A stretch of 64,000 bases of DNA from Paenibacillus daejeonensis DSM 15491 (GCF_000378385.1 NZ_KB899660.1:558001-622000), one strand, 5' to 3'. Shown: positions 34,899-44,182, counted from the first letter of the stretch. Made by a program: numbers and translations. The notes: generated from the letters alone by a model not told the origin.

Positions 34899-35536
34899 CA
34901 CACACGACCTCCTTCACGGGTTTTCCCTAATCCTACATACAAACATAAGCCAATAATCGGCAGAAGTCCCAACCAAGCCAGCCGCGGGCTGGCCCCGTTG
35001 CGCCTGGCATCCCTGCGGATGCAGTATATGGAGAACAACCACAGCACCACTAGATCAATGGTCATGACATGAACAAACTGCGATGTTGTCATGGCATCCG
35101 TAAGCTCAGACAACCGCCCTGCCCCCAGGCCGTATCCGGCGACTACAAGGGTCAGCAATGAGACTGCGATTAGATAAGTGCGGCTCTTGATAACGCTTGC
35201 AATTGGGGTTGGCACACGGGGCTGAACCTCGGGTGCTAGGGAGCGGTTCACAATATAGTAAGGTATTAAAGCAAATGCGCCAAGACCAAACGCTGCTAGG
35301 GAAAAAGGCCACGCTGGCACGCGGGCGCTATCCTCCCTCAACAGCAGTGCAGCGTAGGCCATGGGGAAGAGACCCAATAGAGAAAATACAGCGAGCAGCA
35401 GGGGATGCTCATCCGAAAGGGTAAGGAGCGGGAGAAGATGCGGGTCCTCTCCACCCCTGCCTCCCGGCGCAAGTATCAGTGCATAGCTGACAAATACAAG
35501 CCAAAACACCAGCCATATTATCCGGCTTCCCCTCAC
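34898..35536 (-). CDS. Multi-pass membrane protein, unknown function
   Basis: 212 residues from a GTG at 35536 that overlaps the pdp stop by 4 bp (GTGA). About five to six membrane segments (roughly residues 7-24, 45-66, 78-98, 119-138, 155-172, 190-205). The loop after segment 2 is short and basic; the third loop has [16 protein letters not shown] do not recognise a named family. Coupling to pdp and to the TIM-barrel gene suggests one transcription unit. Confidence 0.75.
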   Translation of the reverse strand: MRGSRIIWLVFWLVFVSYALILAPGGRGGEDPHLLPLLTLSDEHPLLLAVFSLLGLFPMAYAALLLREDSARVPAWPFSLAAFGLGAFALIPYYIVNRSLAPEVQPRVPTPIASVIKSRTYLIAVSLLTLVVAGYGLGAGRLSELTDAMTTSQFVHVMTIDLVVLWLFSIYCIRRDARRNGASPRLAWLGLLPIIGLCLYVGLGKTREGGRV

Positions 35537-36882
35537 ATGCTGTCCTTATCAGATAGTCGCTGGACGCCGTTGGATGTCACAATGGACAGAACAAGCGGAC
35601 GATCCGCAACCGGTTTGTGTTCCATTCGGTAAGCAGCTGCAGCGAGCCGGGCTGCTTCTTCCGCTTCCGATGGCGTTCGGTTGTGGCATAGTAGCGCCAG
35701 CACGTCTCCCGTCGCAACCGCATCGCCTACCTTTTTGACCATGAGAATCCCCGCAGCCGGATCAATCCTATCATCCTTGGTTGCCCTTCCAGCTCCCAAG
35801 TGCATCGCTGCAGCGCCCAATTGCTCGGCATCGATCGCTTGTACAATGCCCGCTTCGGTTGAACGAACTTCCGTCCGGGTAGCGGCAACTGGAAGAATGC
35901 TCTCCGGAGCATCAACGACACCAGGATCTCCACCCTGAGCCTCGACAAACGCACGGAACTTGTCCAGTGCCCGGCCATCCTTCAACAGCGCTGTAAGCAG
36001 CTCTTTGGCTTGCTGAATCGTGTCAGATTTGCCCCCGAGGACGATCATTTGCGAGGCCAACTCCAGACAGAGAGAGGTTAAATCCTCAGGACCTTCGCCC
36101 CGCAGCGTACGAATAGCCTCCTCCACTTCAAGTGCATTGCCGATGGCGAAGCCAAGCGGCTGATCCATATCACTAATAAGGGCAGACGTATTGCGGCCAA
36201 CCTGTTCGCCAATGGCAACCATAGCTTCCGCCAGTTCTTCTGCCGCTTCAACCGTTTTCATAAAGGCACCGCTGCCGACCTTGACATCCAGTACAATGCG
36301 GTCCGCGCCCGCCGCGATCTTCTTGCTCATAATGGAGCTGGCAATCAGCGGAACGGAGTCGACGGTAGCCGTCACATCACGCAGAGCATAGAGTTGTTTG
36401 TCGGCTGGCGTCATATTCCCGCTCTGTCCAATAACCGCCAGTCCGATCTCTTTCACCTGCGACACAAAATCTCCACGCTCCAGCTCGGTCCGAAAGCCAG
36501 GGATGGACTCCAGCTTGTCAATCGTTCCCCCTGTGTGGCCCAGACCGCGGCCGGACATCTTGGCTACCGGAACTCCTGCCGCGGCAACCAGCGGAGCGAT
36601 AATAAGGGTTGTCTTGTCGCCCACACCGCCAGTGCTGTGCTTGTCCACTTTGACACCCGGGATATCACTGAGATCCAATTGATCGCCGGAGCTTGCCATG
36701 AGTCCGGTGAGATCAGCTGTTTCCCGCGCCGTGAGTCCCTGAAAATAGACGGCCATTGCCCAGGCTGCTGCCTGGTAATCGGGAATGTCGCCGCTGCAAT
36801 ACCCTTGGACGAGATGGGAAAGCTCAGCTTGCGACAACTCGCCGCCATTCCTCTTTTTTCGAATGATATCTACAGTCCGCAT
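35533..36882 (-). CDS. pdp: Pyrimidine-nucleoside phosphorylase
   Basis: 449 residues from the ATG at 36882 (GGAGGG upstream). The enzyme splits uridine, thymidine and deoxyuridine with phosphate. The N-terminal helical domain (about 1-65), the phosphate and ribose site [13 protein letters not shown] (about 80-92), [12 protein letters not shown] (about 109-120), and the C-terminal PYNP domain (about 345-420) are clear. It lies in a nucleoside salvage region with punA and deoB but after a Spo0E-like gene. Confidence 0.95.
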   Translation of the reverse strand: MRTVDIIRKKRNGGELSQAELSHLVQGYCSGDIPDYQAAAWAMAVYFQGLTARETADLTGLMASSGDQLDLSDIPGVKVDKHSTGGVGDKTTLIIAPLVAAAGVPVAKMSGRGLGHTGGTIDKLESIPGFRTELERGDFVSQVKEIGLAVIGQSGNMTPADKQLYALRDVTATVDSVPLIASSIMSKKIAAGADRIVLDVKVGSGAFMKTVEAAEELAEAMVAIGEQVGRNTSALISDMDQPLGFAIGNALEVEEAIRTLRGEGPEDLTSLCLELASQMIVLGGKSDTIQQAKELLTALLKDGRALDKFRAFVEAQGGDPGVVDAPESILPVAATRTEVRSTEAGIVQAIDAEQLGAAAMHLGAGRATKDDRIDPAAGILMVKKVGDAVATGDVLALLCHNRTPSEAEEAARLAAAAYRMEHKPVADRPLVLSIVTSNGVQRLSDKDSM

Positions 36883-36896
36883 CCGGGGTCGCCCTC

Positions 36897-37079
36897 CTAC
36901 CAAGTTGGTTTTTGGCGTTTGCGGGCAGCCAGCTTTTCGGCTTGGACTTTGACAATCAACCGGTCCAGCGTCTGACTGAGCCGCAGCACATCACGGTGCA
37001 GCAGCGACTGCTTGCCCAGCGCCGTATCAATCATTTGTTTACGCAGACTTTCCATTTGCATTGTCCATTGCTTGTCCAT
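36897..37079 (-). CDS. Spo0E-like aspartyl-phosphate phosphatase
   Basis: 60 residues. Spo0E-family proteins are two-helix hairpins that remove phosphate from Spo0A and so delay sporulation. The family pattern is visible: [24 protein letters not shown] in pieces, then [11 protein letters not shown] (about 34-44), which matches the SQxLDxLI signature. A GGAGTG ribosome binding site precedes the ATG. It ends 14 bp before pdp and is probably co-transcribed with it. Confidence 0.83.
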   Translation of the reverse strand: MDKQWTMQMESLRKQMIDTALGKQSLLHRDVLRLSQTLDRLIVKVQAEKLAARKRQKPTW

Positions 37080-37125
37080 CGCTCATTTCACTCCATGTTT
37101 TTTCGGTCGTCTTTCATCATGGAAC

Positions 37126-37131
37126 ATTATA
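37126..37131 (-). promoter_or_regulatory. -10 box for the Spo0E-like/pdp unit
   Basis: Minus strand TATAAT (37131-37126), about 47 bp before the ATG at 37079. No good -35 at the right distance, so the promoter may need an activator. Confidence 0.4.
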
Positions 37132-37174
37132 CGAGCATCTCCGAACAAAAAATGTCACAATGCGTCGACCCAAA

Positions 37175-37192
37175 TGTTACAGTTATGTAACA
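37175..37192. repeat. Operator-like palindrome between punA and the Spo0E-like gene
   Basis: TGTTACA (37175-37181) and TGTAACA (37186-37192) are perfect inverted arms around GTTA, about 45 bp upstream of the -10 box. It could be a regulator site, or a weak hairpin ending the punA transcript. Confidence 0.4.
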
Positions 37193-37215
37193 AAATTTAG
37201 AAGAAAAAACTAGGT

Positions 37216-38040
37216 CTAGATTTGTGGGATGACTGCAAGCACAAGATTTAGAAATTTGGTCTTCACACGCTCCGTCGTCTCCATCACTTCAACATGGGAT
37301 AACGGCTGATCCAGAATACCTGCAGCCATGTTACTGATACAAGATATGCCAAGAACCTCCATGCCGCTATGTCTTGCAGCAATAACCTCAGCCACTGTCG
37401 ACATGCCGACGGCATCAGCGCCCAAAATACGCAGCATCCGGATCTCGGCTGGCGTTTCGTAGGAAGGCCCCTGCAAACCCACGTAAACCCCGCTTCGCAA
37501 TTCAAAGCCCTGCGCTGCCGCCTGATCCAGTGCAATCTGGCGCAGACGCTTGCTGTACGCTTCCGACATATCCGGGAATCGCGGTCCCAGCTCATCATCA
37601 TTTGGTCCGATTAACGGATTGCGTCCGGTGAGATTAATGTGATCGGTGATCAACATCAGATCGCCTGTGCCAAAGCCAGTGTCTATCCCGCCAGCGGCAT
37701 TGGTGACGACGATGGACTGCACGCCCAGCGCCTTCATCACCCGCACGGGAAACGCAGTCAGCTCCGGGCCATACCCTTCGTACATATGAAAACGACCCCG
37801 CATTAAAATAACGGTACGGTTGGCAAGAGCACCGATTAACAATTCACCAGCATGCCCTTCTACTGTAGAGACCGGGAAGTGTGGAATTTCATGGTAAGGA
37901 ATTACGGTTACATCAGTCATATAATCGCCCAGTACTCCAAGTCCAGACCCCATAATGAGGCCCACCTCGGGACGGTCAGCGGTCTGAGAGCGAATGTATT
38001 CTACAGCTTCATTAATATGCGATACCGTTAGTTGATTCAT
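37216..38040 (-). CDS. punA: Purine-nucleoside phosphorylase (trimeric type)
   Basis: 274 residues, typical for the trimeric PNP-I family, which splits guanosine and inosine with phosphate. Motifs: IMGSGLGVLGD (about 29-39), MRGRFHMYEGY (about 80-90, phosphate site), TNAAGGID (about 113-120), the guanine glutamate in GPSYETPAEIR (about 190-200) and GMSTVAEVIAARH (about 211-223). It lies 11 bp downstream of deoB and is co-transcribed. Confidence 0.95.
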   Translation of the reverse strand: MNQLTVSHINEAVEYIRSQTADRPEVGLIMGSGLGVLGDYMTDVTVIPYHEIPHFPVSTVEGHAGELLIGALANRTVILMRGRFHMYEGYGPELTAFPVRVMKALGVQSIVVTNAAGGIDTGFGTGDLMLITDHINLTGRNPLIGPNDDELGPRFPDMSEAYSKRLRQIALDQAAAQGFELRSGVYVGLQGPSYETPAEIRMLRILGADAVGMSTVAEVIAARHSGMEVLGISCISNMAAGILDQPLSHVEVMETTERVKTKFLNLVLAVIPQI

Positions 38041-38051
38041 ATCGTTTCCTC

Positions 38052-39227
38052 CTATTTCAATTCATCTAAAAAGCTTGTTCCCCTGCCTGTTCCGGCTATG
38101 CCAAAATTGTCAGCAATCGTTGCTGCTACATCGGCAAAGGTCGAACGGGTGCCCAGCGCTGCCGGCTGACGCAGCGACGGACTGTATACGAGCAAGGGCA
38201 CGTATTCCCGTGTATGGTCTGTACCAGTATGCGTCGGATCATTGCCGTGATCAGCGGTGACGATGAGAAGATCCTCTTCCCCAGTTGCCGCTGCCAGCTC
38301 TGGTAGCTTGCGGTCAAACGCCGCTAACGCTCCTGCGTAGCCAGCCGGATCCCGTCGGTGACCATAGAGCGAGTCAAAATCAACAAGATTGGTAAAGAGC
38401 AAGCCTTGGAATGGACGACTCATTGCATCCAGCGTCTTGTTAATCCCGTCTTCGTTGCTCTTGGTCGGCATGGATTCAGTAATTCCATGGCCGCTGAAGA
38501 TGTCGTTGATCTTGCCAACAGACCACACATCGTAGCCCCCCTCCGCCAGACGATCCAGAATCGTTGGTTCAGGAGGCGAGACGGCATAGTCATGCCGTCC
38601 GGACGTTCGAGTAAATGCGCCAGGTTGTCCGATGTAGGGTCTGGCGATGACACGGCCAACGGCAAATCGAGGCTCCATCGTCAGTTCCCGGGCGATCTCG
38701 CATGCACGGTATAGCTCTTCGAGTGGAATCACATCCTCATGGGCGGCGATTTGAAGCACACTGTCTGCGGAAGTATAGACGATCCAGGCTCCCGTCTCCA
38801 TCTGCCGCGCACCCAGCTCATCCAGAATCTCGGTTCCGCTGGCCGGCTTGTTGCCGATGACAGGGCGTCCGGTCTGTTCTTCGAAGCGCGTCAACAGCTC
38901 CGCCGGGAACCCGTCCGGGAAGGTCTGAAAGGGCACATCGATACGAAGGCCTGCGAGCTCCCAGTGACCCGTCATGGTGTCTTTGCCTACCGACGCTTCA
39001 GCCATCTTCCCATACGCAGCCAACGGCTTGCCCTCCGGCGTCCAGTCATGTATCGGAGCAATATGGGCCAGTCCCCATTCTCGCAGTCTCGGAAGATCAA
39101 AGCCGGGATTGCTGGCTGCAATGGATCCTAGTGTATGTGTGCCTTCGTCCCCAAAATCCGCACTGTCTGGCAGTGCGCCAATTCCTACGCTGTCTAAGAC
39201 AATGACAGTTATTCGTTTGAATCTCAT
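38052..39227 (-). CDS. deoB: Phosphopentomutase
   Basis: 391 residues. The enzyme interconverts ribose- or deoxyribose-1-phosphate and the 5-phosphate, linking nucleoside phosphorylases to the pentose pathway. The alkaline-phosphatase-like metal motifs are LDSVGIGALPDS (about 11-22), GKDTMTGHWE (threonine nucleophile, about 80-89), TADHGNDPTHTGTDHTREYVP (about 319-339, split metal sites). The ATG overlaps the xerD stop by 4 bp. Confidence 0.95.
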   Translation of the reverse strand: MRFKRITVIVLDSVGIGALPDSADFGDEGTHTLGSIAASNPGFDLPRLREWGLAHIAPIHDWTPEGKPLAAYGKMAEASVGKDTMTGHWELAGLRIDVPFQTFPDGFPAELLTRFEEQTGRPVIGNKPASGTEILDELGARQMETGAWIVYTSADSVLQIAAHEDVIPLEELYRACEIARELTMEPRFAVGRVIARPYIGQPGAFTRTSGRHDYAVSPPEPTILDRLAEGGYDVWSVGKINDIFSGHGITESMPTKSNEDGINKTLDAMSRPFQGLLFTNLVDFDSLYGHRRDPAGYAGALAAFDRKLPELAAATGEEDLLIVTADHGNDPTHTGTDHTREYVPLLVYSPSLRQPAALGTRSTFADVAATIADNFGIAGTGRGTSFLDELK

Positions 39228-40156
39228 GATTGTTCCTCCTTCTGGTCCGAAGCTCTCGCACGAATAACAGCTCGGGGATGCGCCTGATCATACACATCCT
39301 TCATCCGAACCTTGCCTGTCCCCATATACATCTGAGTGGTCGAGATATCGGCATGGCCGAGCATCTCCTGAACCGCCCTCAGGTCTGCTCCTCCATCCAG
39401 GAGGTGGGCTGCAAAGGCATGACGCAACGAATGCGGTGTGATGTCGGCGGCAATGCCTGCAGCCTGGGCATGTTTCTTGATGAGCTTCCAGAATCCTTGT
39501 CTGGTCATCCGGCTCCCTTGCTGGTTCAGAAACAGGGCATCGCTGCTTGCACCGGAACGCAGCAGTTGCGGTCTGACCTCATCAAGATAACGCTGCAAGG
39601 CCAGCATGGCGCTCTCCCCGATCGGAATGATGCGCTCATTGCCATTATTGCCAGTACACCGGAGAAAGCGCAACTCCAGATGAAGGTCTTCCACATCCAG
39701 CATGATCAGCTCCGTTACCCGGATGCCTGTAGCATAGATCAGTTCCAGCATCGCCGCATCACGACAGCCCGGTCCCTCGCTCCGGTCCGGTGTCTCCAGC
39801 AATCGATGAATTTCATCGACCGTCAGAATATGAGGACGTTTCTTCTCTTGCTTGGGTGACTCCAGTTCAATGGACGGATCTTGCATTAGCTGCCCACTAC
39901 GGATTAAATAATGAAAGAAAGCCCGCAGCGAAACAATGGTCCGGGTAATGGTGGCACTGGCCCGTCCTTTCTGCCTGAGATGGAGCATGTAGCGGGCCAT
40001 ATGATGACGACTGATGGATGAAATCTCCTGCACGCCGGCGGCTTTCATATAATCGACAAACGTCGTTACATCCCGGGTATAGGCGTCCAACGTGCTGGTG
40101 CTTAATCTGCGTTCAGCGGCCAAATATTCAATAAAAGATTGTACTTGCACTTCCAC
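39224..40156 (-). CDS. xerD: Site-specific tyrosine recombinase XerD
   Basis: 310 residues from a GTG start. With XerC it resolves chromosome dimers at dif. The N-terminal SAM-like domain (about 1-88) is followed by the catalytic domain with R in ATGIRVTEL (about 149), HSLRH (about 244-248), GHADIS (about 270-275) and the nucleophile tyrosine in TTQMYMG (about 279). The late KVRMKDVYDQAHPRA matches XerD. The locus yqzK-xerD-deoB-punA is the Bacillus one, so this is not a phage integrase. Confidence 0.94.
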   Translation of the reverse strand: MEVQVQSFIEYLAAERRLSTSTLDAYTRDVTTFVDYMKAAGVQEISSISRHHMARYMLHLRQKGRASATITRTIVSLRAFFHYLIRSGQLMQDPSIELESPKQEKKRPHILTVDEIHRLLETPDRSEGPGCRDAAMLELIYATGIRVTELIMLDVEDLHLELRFLRCTGNNGNERIIPIGESAMLALQRYLDEVRPQLLRSGASSDALFLNQQGSRMTRQGFWKLIKKHAQAAGIAADITPHSLRHAFAAHLLDGGADLRAVQEMLGHADISTTQMYMGTGKVRMKDVYDQAHPRAVIRARASDQKEEQS

Positions 40157-40228
40157 ACAACCGTTCCTTTCACCAAAGCGTTACCCTACTATTCCACATC
40201 CCGCCCCCGGTTTCCTGCTGAAAAAAAA

Positions 40229-40462
40229 CTACTCTCCCATCCAATAAAACCACTGCAAGCGTTCAAGCATGCTTCGGTAGTCCGATGCCGGGGAATCGGC
40301 CTGGAACACCTTAAGCGCTTGCCCATGTGGAAGTGCATAGGGATTGGCGGGGTTTACCCATTCCGCAGCCCAGCGATACAATGTCACAGCAATGACCGTC
40401 AACATCACAAACAATACCAGAAACTGAATCACCGACCAGCATTTGCGCAATGAAATAATCAT
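40229..40462 (-). CDS. yqzK: DUF4227 family protein (YqzK)
   Basis: 77 residues from the ATG at 40462 with GGAGGG upstream. One membrane segment near the N-terminus (about 10-30) is followed by a polar domain with HGQALKVFQA and ending LQWFYWMGE. YqzK lies between fur and xerD in Bacillus; here it is next to xerD, but fur is 3.8 kb away. The function is unknown. Confidence 0.82.
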   Translation of the reverse strand: MIISLRKCWSVIQFLVLFVMLTVIAVTLYRWAAEWVNPANPYALPHGQALKVFQADSPASDYRSMLERLQWFYWMGE

Positions 40463-40549
40463 CGGATTCCCTCCGGTCACAGGTTGTCTTCTTATCACAG
40501 TATGACCTTGGGCACGGGAATAGTACCCTGGAGGGCTGGGGTTAAGTCT

Positions 40550-41689
40550 CTAGGAACCGGGAAAGGTCGAAGGTGAAACCGCCTGCTCGATTGGCATATA
40601 AGGCAAGCCTACGCCCTCTGCCACCTGCAGATAGGTTACATGTCCCTTATGGGTATTCACGCCTTTGCGCAGCGGCTCATTGACGGATATTGCTGCTTCC
40701 ACGCCTTTGTCGGCCAACTCAAGAACATAGGGAAAGGTCACATTGGTCAGCGCCAGTGTGGAGGTTCTCGGAACGGTGCCCGGCATATTGGCGACCGCAT
40801 AATGCAGAACGCCATGTTTGATATAGACTGGCTGCTTGTGCGTCGTCACCCGGTCGATCGTTTCAATTGAACCGCCTTGATCAATGGCTACGTCAACGAT
40901 GACGGCGCCCTTCTTCATCGTCTGCACCATCTCTTCGGTCACGAGCCGCGGCGCGCGCGCGCCAGGGATCAGAACCGCACCGATCAATAGATCTGCCTTG
41001 CGGACGGCCTGACTAATGTTATACGGATTGGACATCAGCGTTCGAATTCGCCCGCCCCATTGTTCATCAATATAGCGCATCCGTTCGGCGCTGCGCTCCA
41101 GAATAACGACGCTAGCCCCCATACCGAGCGCCACACGGGCTGCATTGATGCCGACGATGCCGCCCCCGATGACAATGACCTCAGCCGGAGGAACACCTGG
41201 AACACCACCAAGGAGAATTCCCCTTCCGCCATAAAAAGCCTCAAGAAATTGCGCGCCGACCTGGACAGCCATCCGTCCGGCGACCTCACTCATCGGTGTC
41301 AGCAGCGGCAGACCGCCGCCTGGCAATTGGATTGTCTCATAGGCAATCCCTGTTACTTCTTGATCTGCCAATGCCTTCGTTAGCTCCGGAGCGGCCGCAA
41401 GATGGAGATACGTGAACAAGATCAGCCCCGGGCGAAAATATCCGAACTCCTCGGGTAGTGGCTCTTTGACCTTCAGAATCATGTCCGCCTGCTGCCACAC
41501 CTGGGCTGCTTCTGGAACAATGATGGCCCCTTCCTGCTCATACAACTCATCCGCAAATCCGCTGCCTTCGCCTGCGCCTTGCTGAACCAGCACCTCATGT
41601 CCCGCCTGCCGCAGCATGCCGGCTCCGGCCGGAATCAGGGCCACGCGACTTTCATTGCTTTTGATTTCGGTTGGCACGCCTATCCTCAC
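40550..41689 (-). CDS. ald: Alanine dehydrogenase
   Basis: 379 residues from the GTG at 41689, giving the usual [10 protein letters not shown] opening and family length; GAGGAGGG lies 9 bases upstream. The enzyme oxidises L-alanine to pyruvate and ammonia with NAD. Visible are the substrate lysine and histidine region ([19 protein letters not shown]), the Rossmann motif [18 protein letters not shown] (about 174-191) and DVAIDQGG (about 268-275). In Bacillus it supports use of alanine and sporulation. The repeat copy B begins only about 26 bp upstream of the start codon. Confidence 0.95.
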   Translation of the reverse strand: MRIGVPTEIKSNESRVALIPAGAGMLRQAGHEVLVQQGAGEGSGFADELYEQEGAIIVPEAAQVWQQADMILKVKEPLPEEFGYFRPGLILFTYLHLAAAPELTKALADQEVTGIAYETIQLPGGGLPLLTPMSEVAGRMAVQVGAQFLEAFYGGRGILLGGVPGVPPAEVIVIGGGIVGINAARVALGMGASVVILERSAERMRYIDEQWGGRIRTLMSNPYNISQAVRKADLLIGAVLIPGARAPRLVTEEMVQTMKKGAVIVDVAIDQGGSIETIDRVTTHKQPVYIKHGVLHYAVANMPGTVPRTSTLALTNVTFPYVLELADKGVEAAISVNEPLRKGVNTHKGHVTYLQVAEGVGLPYMPIEQAVSPSTFPGS

Positions 41690-41714
41690 GTTGATGCACC
41701 CTCCTCTGCTTAAG

Positions 41715-41882
41715 TGGTTGCCCCACAAAGGCGCCTATGGTCACGGATCGATCTTCCGATCGCTGTTGTCCCCGGATTTCTTGATTGTTAACCGCTCTAG
41801 CGATTGAAATCCGGGGACAAAGGCGAACGCTTCGCTTCTCCAGATTCGATTCCGTGCCTCTTTGGCCCTTCGGGGTCAACCA
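41715..41882. repeat. Structured interspersed repeat, copy B
   Basis: About 168 bp bounded by TGGTTG (41715-41720) and CAACCA (41877-41882). It shares 41806-41861 exactly with copy A and is near identical over 41740-41785. Arms: CCCC/GGGG and AAGG/CCTT in the distal stem, TTGTCCCCGGATTTC/GAAATCCGGGGACAA (41766-41780, 41806-41820, perfect), an apical CGCT/AGCG, and GCGAA/TTCGC. It occupies most of the 307-bp gap between ald and the subtilase gene. Its left edge is next to the ald ribosome binding site. Confidence 0.88.
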
Positions 41883-41996
41883 TCCCTCCTCAGTAATCTA
41901 ATTCAACTCGCTCGATAATATGTATGGGGACAGATACCTATGCCACTTCGCCCTCCCCTGCCATATGGTAGGGTATCGAGTTCAGGAGGGATCTCT

Positions 41997-43178
41997 TTGA
42001 CGCATCTCGGAACGATTCTATGCCGCTGTGCCCGGCATAAGCCGTCGAAGCACACGGCCAGACAGCTGATTGTTTTTCATAAGGAAGCCGATTGCCGTGC
42101 CTGCCATGCTCATCTGAGCAAGCAAGGTGTGCAAGCAATCAAGCATGTGAAAGGGTCTTCGATGCTGTGCTGTCATCTGGACACGCGCGTCTCGTGGGAA
42201 GGACTGCGTAATCATCCAGCCGTCCGGTATGTTGAAGCAGACCGCAGGGCCACAGCACATCCGGCCGCCGGTGTACTCAAGATCGCCAAAGCCACGGCTC
42301 CCCGCGTCACCTGGAATATCCGTCAGGTGCAGGCGCCGCGCGTCTGGCCTGTAAGCCGGGGCGAGGGTGTACGCCTGGCTATCGTCGACACCGGCATCGC
42401 GCGCCACCCGGATCTGCGGATTGCCGGGGGAATCAATACATTAGGCGGCCGTTCCTACTACGATGACAATGGCCATGGTACGCATGTGGCCGGGATTGCC
42501 GCAGGACTGGGTGCCCATGGCGGGCAGGCAGGGGTGGCTCCACGTGTCCGGCTCTATGCCGTCAAGGTTTTGGATAGCTACGGCTTCGGCTTCATTTCAG
42601 ATATCGTCGAAGGCATTGATTGGTGCATCAGGAATCGGATGCAGGTGATGAATATGAGCTTCGGCCTGGAGCCAGGCGTGCGCAGCCGGGCCCTTCGGGA
42701 TGTGATCCGGCGCGCGGCCCGCAGCGGCATCGTCATGGCAGCATCAGCGGGCAATGCCGGAGTGGCTTCAGGCGGTATCGATTCGCCTGCCAGCTATCCC
42801 GAGCCGATTGCTGTCGCAGCGTCTACCCGCAGCGGCCGCGTTGCAGCATTAAGCAGTCGTGGCAGCGGGATTGGTCTGACCGCACCCGGTCAGAACATCC
42901 GCTCGACGTGGCCGGGCGGCGGCTACAAGATTCTCTCCGGTACCAGTATGGCCACACCCCATGTGGCTGGCGCGGCTGCCTTGCTGCTGAGTGCCAAGCC
43001 GCGGTTGAATGCGAAGCAAGTCCGGCAGGCATTGGAAACGAGCGCCAAGCGGTTGCGGGGAGCGACCAGCATCGCCGAGGGCCGAGGATTGTTGCAGAGC
43101 GCCTGCGCCCTACAGCGCACGCTGCCTTGCAGTAATCGCTGTGCACGCCGTCAACGGGCTAAGGTTGCAGCTCCTTGA
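41997..43178 (+). CDS. Subtilisin-like (S8) serine protease without signal peptide
   Basis: 393 residues from a TTG at 41997 with AGGAGGG upstream. An I9-like propeptide (about 22-85, RQLIVFHK...AVRYVEAD) contains cysteine groups at 9/11, 33/36 and 58/59. The catalytic domain has D131 (AIVDTG), H160 (NGHGTHVAG), the oxyanion N253 (SAGNAG) and S317 (GTSMATPH), all intact. No signal peptide or membrane segment is seen, so it may act in the cytoplasm or leave by another route; a wrong start is possible. The C-terminal tail is basic with three more cysteines. Its 3' end overlaps the convergent dehydrogenase gene by 20 bp. Confidence 0.88.
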   Translation: MTHLGTILCRCARHKPSKHTARQLIVFHKEADCRACHAHLSKQGVQAIKHVKGSSMLCCHLDTRVSWEGLRNHPAVRYVEADRRATAHPAAGVLKIAKATAPRVTWNIRQVQAPRVWPVSRGEGVRLAIVDTGIARHPDLRIAGGINTLGGRSYYDDNGHGTHVAGIAAGLGAHGGQAGVAPRVRLYAVKVLDSYGFGFISDIVEGIDWCIRNRMQVMNMSFGLEPGVRSRALRDVIRRAARSGIVMAASAGNAGVASGGIDSPASYPEPIAVAASTRSGRVAALSSRGSGIGLTAPGQNIRSTWPGGGYKILSGTSMATPHVAGAAALLLSAKPRLNAKQVRQALETSAKRLRGATSIAEGRGLLQSACALQRTLPCSNRCARRQRAKVAAP

Positions 43179-44130
43179 CGATATGAACGTCCTCGCCGCC
43201 ACGCAAGGCTTCCACGAGATTGCGGGCGGCGAGCATGGCCATGTCAAATCGGGTAGCTGCCGTAGCAGAACCAATGTGAGGGACAAGTACGACTTGGTCC
43301 ATCTGGAGCAAAGGATTGTCTGCCGACACCGGCTCCTGGTCAAATACATCCAGTCCCGCACCCGCAATTGCGCCAGTGCGCAACGCTTCAATTAAGGCCG
43401 CCTCGTCTACGGTTTGTCCCCGCGAAGCATTGATAAAGAAAGCGGTCTGTTTCATTTTGGCAAACGCTTCTGCCCCAATATAGCCTTCCGTATCTTTGGT
43501 AAGCGGGGTCATCAGCACAACAAAATCCGACTGCTCCAGCAGCTCGTCCAGCTCCAGATAGGTGATGTCCAATCGTTCTTCGGTATCCGGCTTGCGGCTG
43601 CGGTTATGATAAACCACATTCATGTCAAACCCCAGCTTGCCACGTTGCGCAATCGCTTCACCAATACGCCCCATTCCGATGATTCCCAGCGTTGTATGAT
43701 GGACATCAGTACCGAACAGGTTGACATCACTGCCCTTTACCCATCGGCCGGCCCTTACGAAACGGTCCAGTTCGGCAATACGACGGGAAACCGATAAGAT
43801 CAGGGCAAATACCAGATCTGCTACGGTAGCATCCAAGACATAAGGAGTGTGTGTCCCGATTACACCCTTGCGCTTCATGGCATCAATGCTAAAGTTGTTG
43901 TAACCGACAGACATGTTGCTGACTACCTTCAAGTTGGGCAGCTTCTCCAGCAGGGCTTCATCCACCCCGACACCTGTAAGCAGGATGCCTTCGGCAGCCT
44001 GTGCTTCCTGTGCCAGTTGTTCGGTGGTGATGGAGCGCTCCCCTCCCCATTTGCTCACTTCACAATGCTGTGCGAGGTATGCCTCTGCTTCTTCTGGCAG
44101 TCTCGCCGCCACATAGACCTTTGGCTTCAT
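43159..44130 (-). CDS. 2-hydroxyacid dehydrogenase (glyoxylate/hydroxypyruvate reductase type)
   Basis: 323 residues. The D-isomer-specific 2-hydroxyacid dehydrogenase fold has GIIGMGRIGEAIA (about 150-162, NAD site), catalytic R in NASRGQTVDE (about 235), E in DVFDQEP (about 264) and H in PHIGSAT (about 283). The closest type by motif is glyoxylate or hydroxypyruvate reductase. GGGAGGCG precedes the ATG. It directly follows the fur terminator and overlaps the subtilase end. Confidence 0.88.
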   Translation of the reverse strand: MKPKVYVAARLPEEAEAYLAQHCEVSKWGGERSITTEQLAQEAQAAEGILLTGVGVDEALLEKLPNLKVVSNMSVGYNNFSIDAMKRKGVIGTHTPYVLDATVADLVFALILSVSRRIAELDRFVRAGRWVKGSDVNLFGTDVHHTTLGIIGMGRIGEAIAQRGKLGFDMNVVYHNRSRKPDTEERLDITYLELDELLEQSDFVVLMTPLTKDTEGYIGAEAFAKMKQTAFFINASRGQTVDEAALIEALRTGAIAGAGLDVFDQEPVSADNPLLQMDQVVLVPHIGSATAATRFDMAMLAARNLVEALRGGEDVHIVKELQP

Positions 44131-44182
44131 CTTGAACGCCTCCCTGATTCATTTCACGGTTATGTACTTGCCTAGTATAGCA

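Noticed and set aside
39224-40156. Phage or integron integrase
   Set aside because: The tyrosine recombinase sits in the conserved yqzK-xerD-deoB locus and has the XerD C-terminus; no att sites or phage genes are near.
41652-41879. A 75-codon minus-strand open frame through repeat copy B
   Set aside because: Its sequence is the translated repeat; a related peptide ([18 protein letters not shown]) appears in the frame through copy A. The shared peptide reflects shared DNA, and the folded structure is the better explanation.
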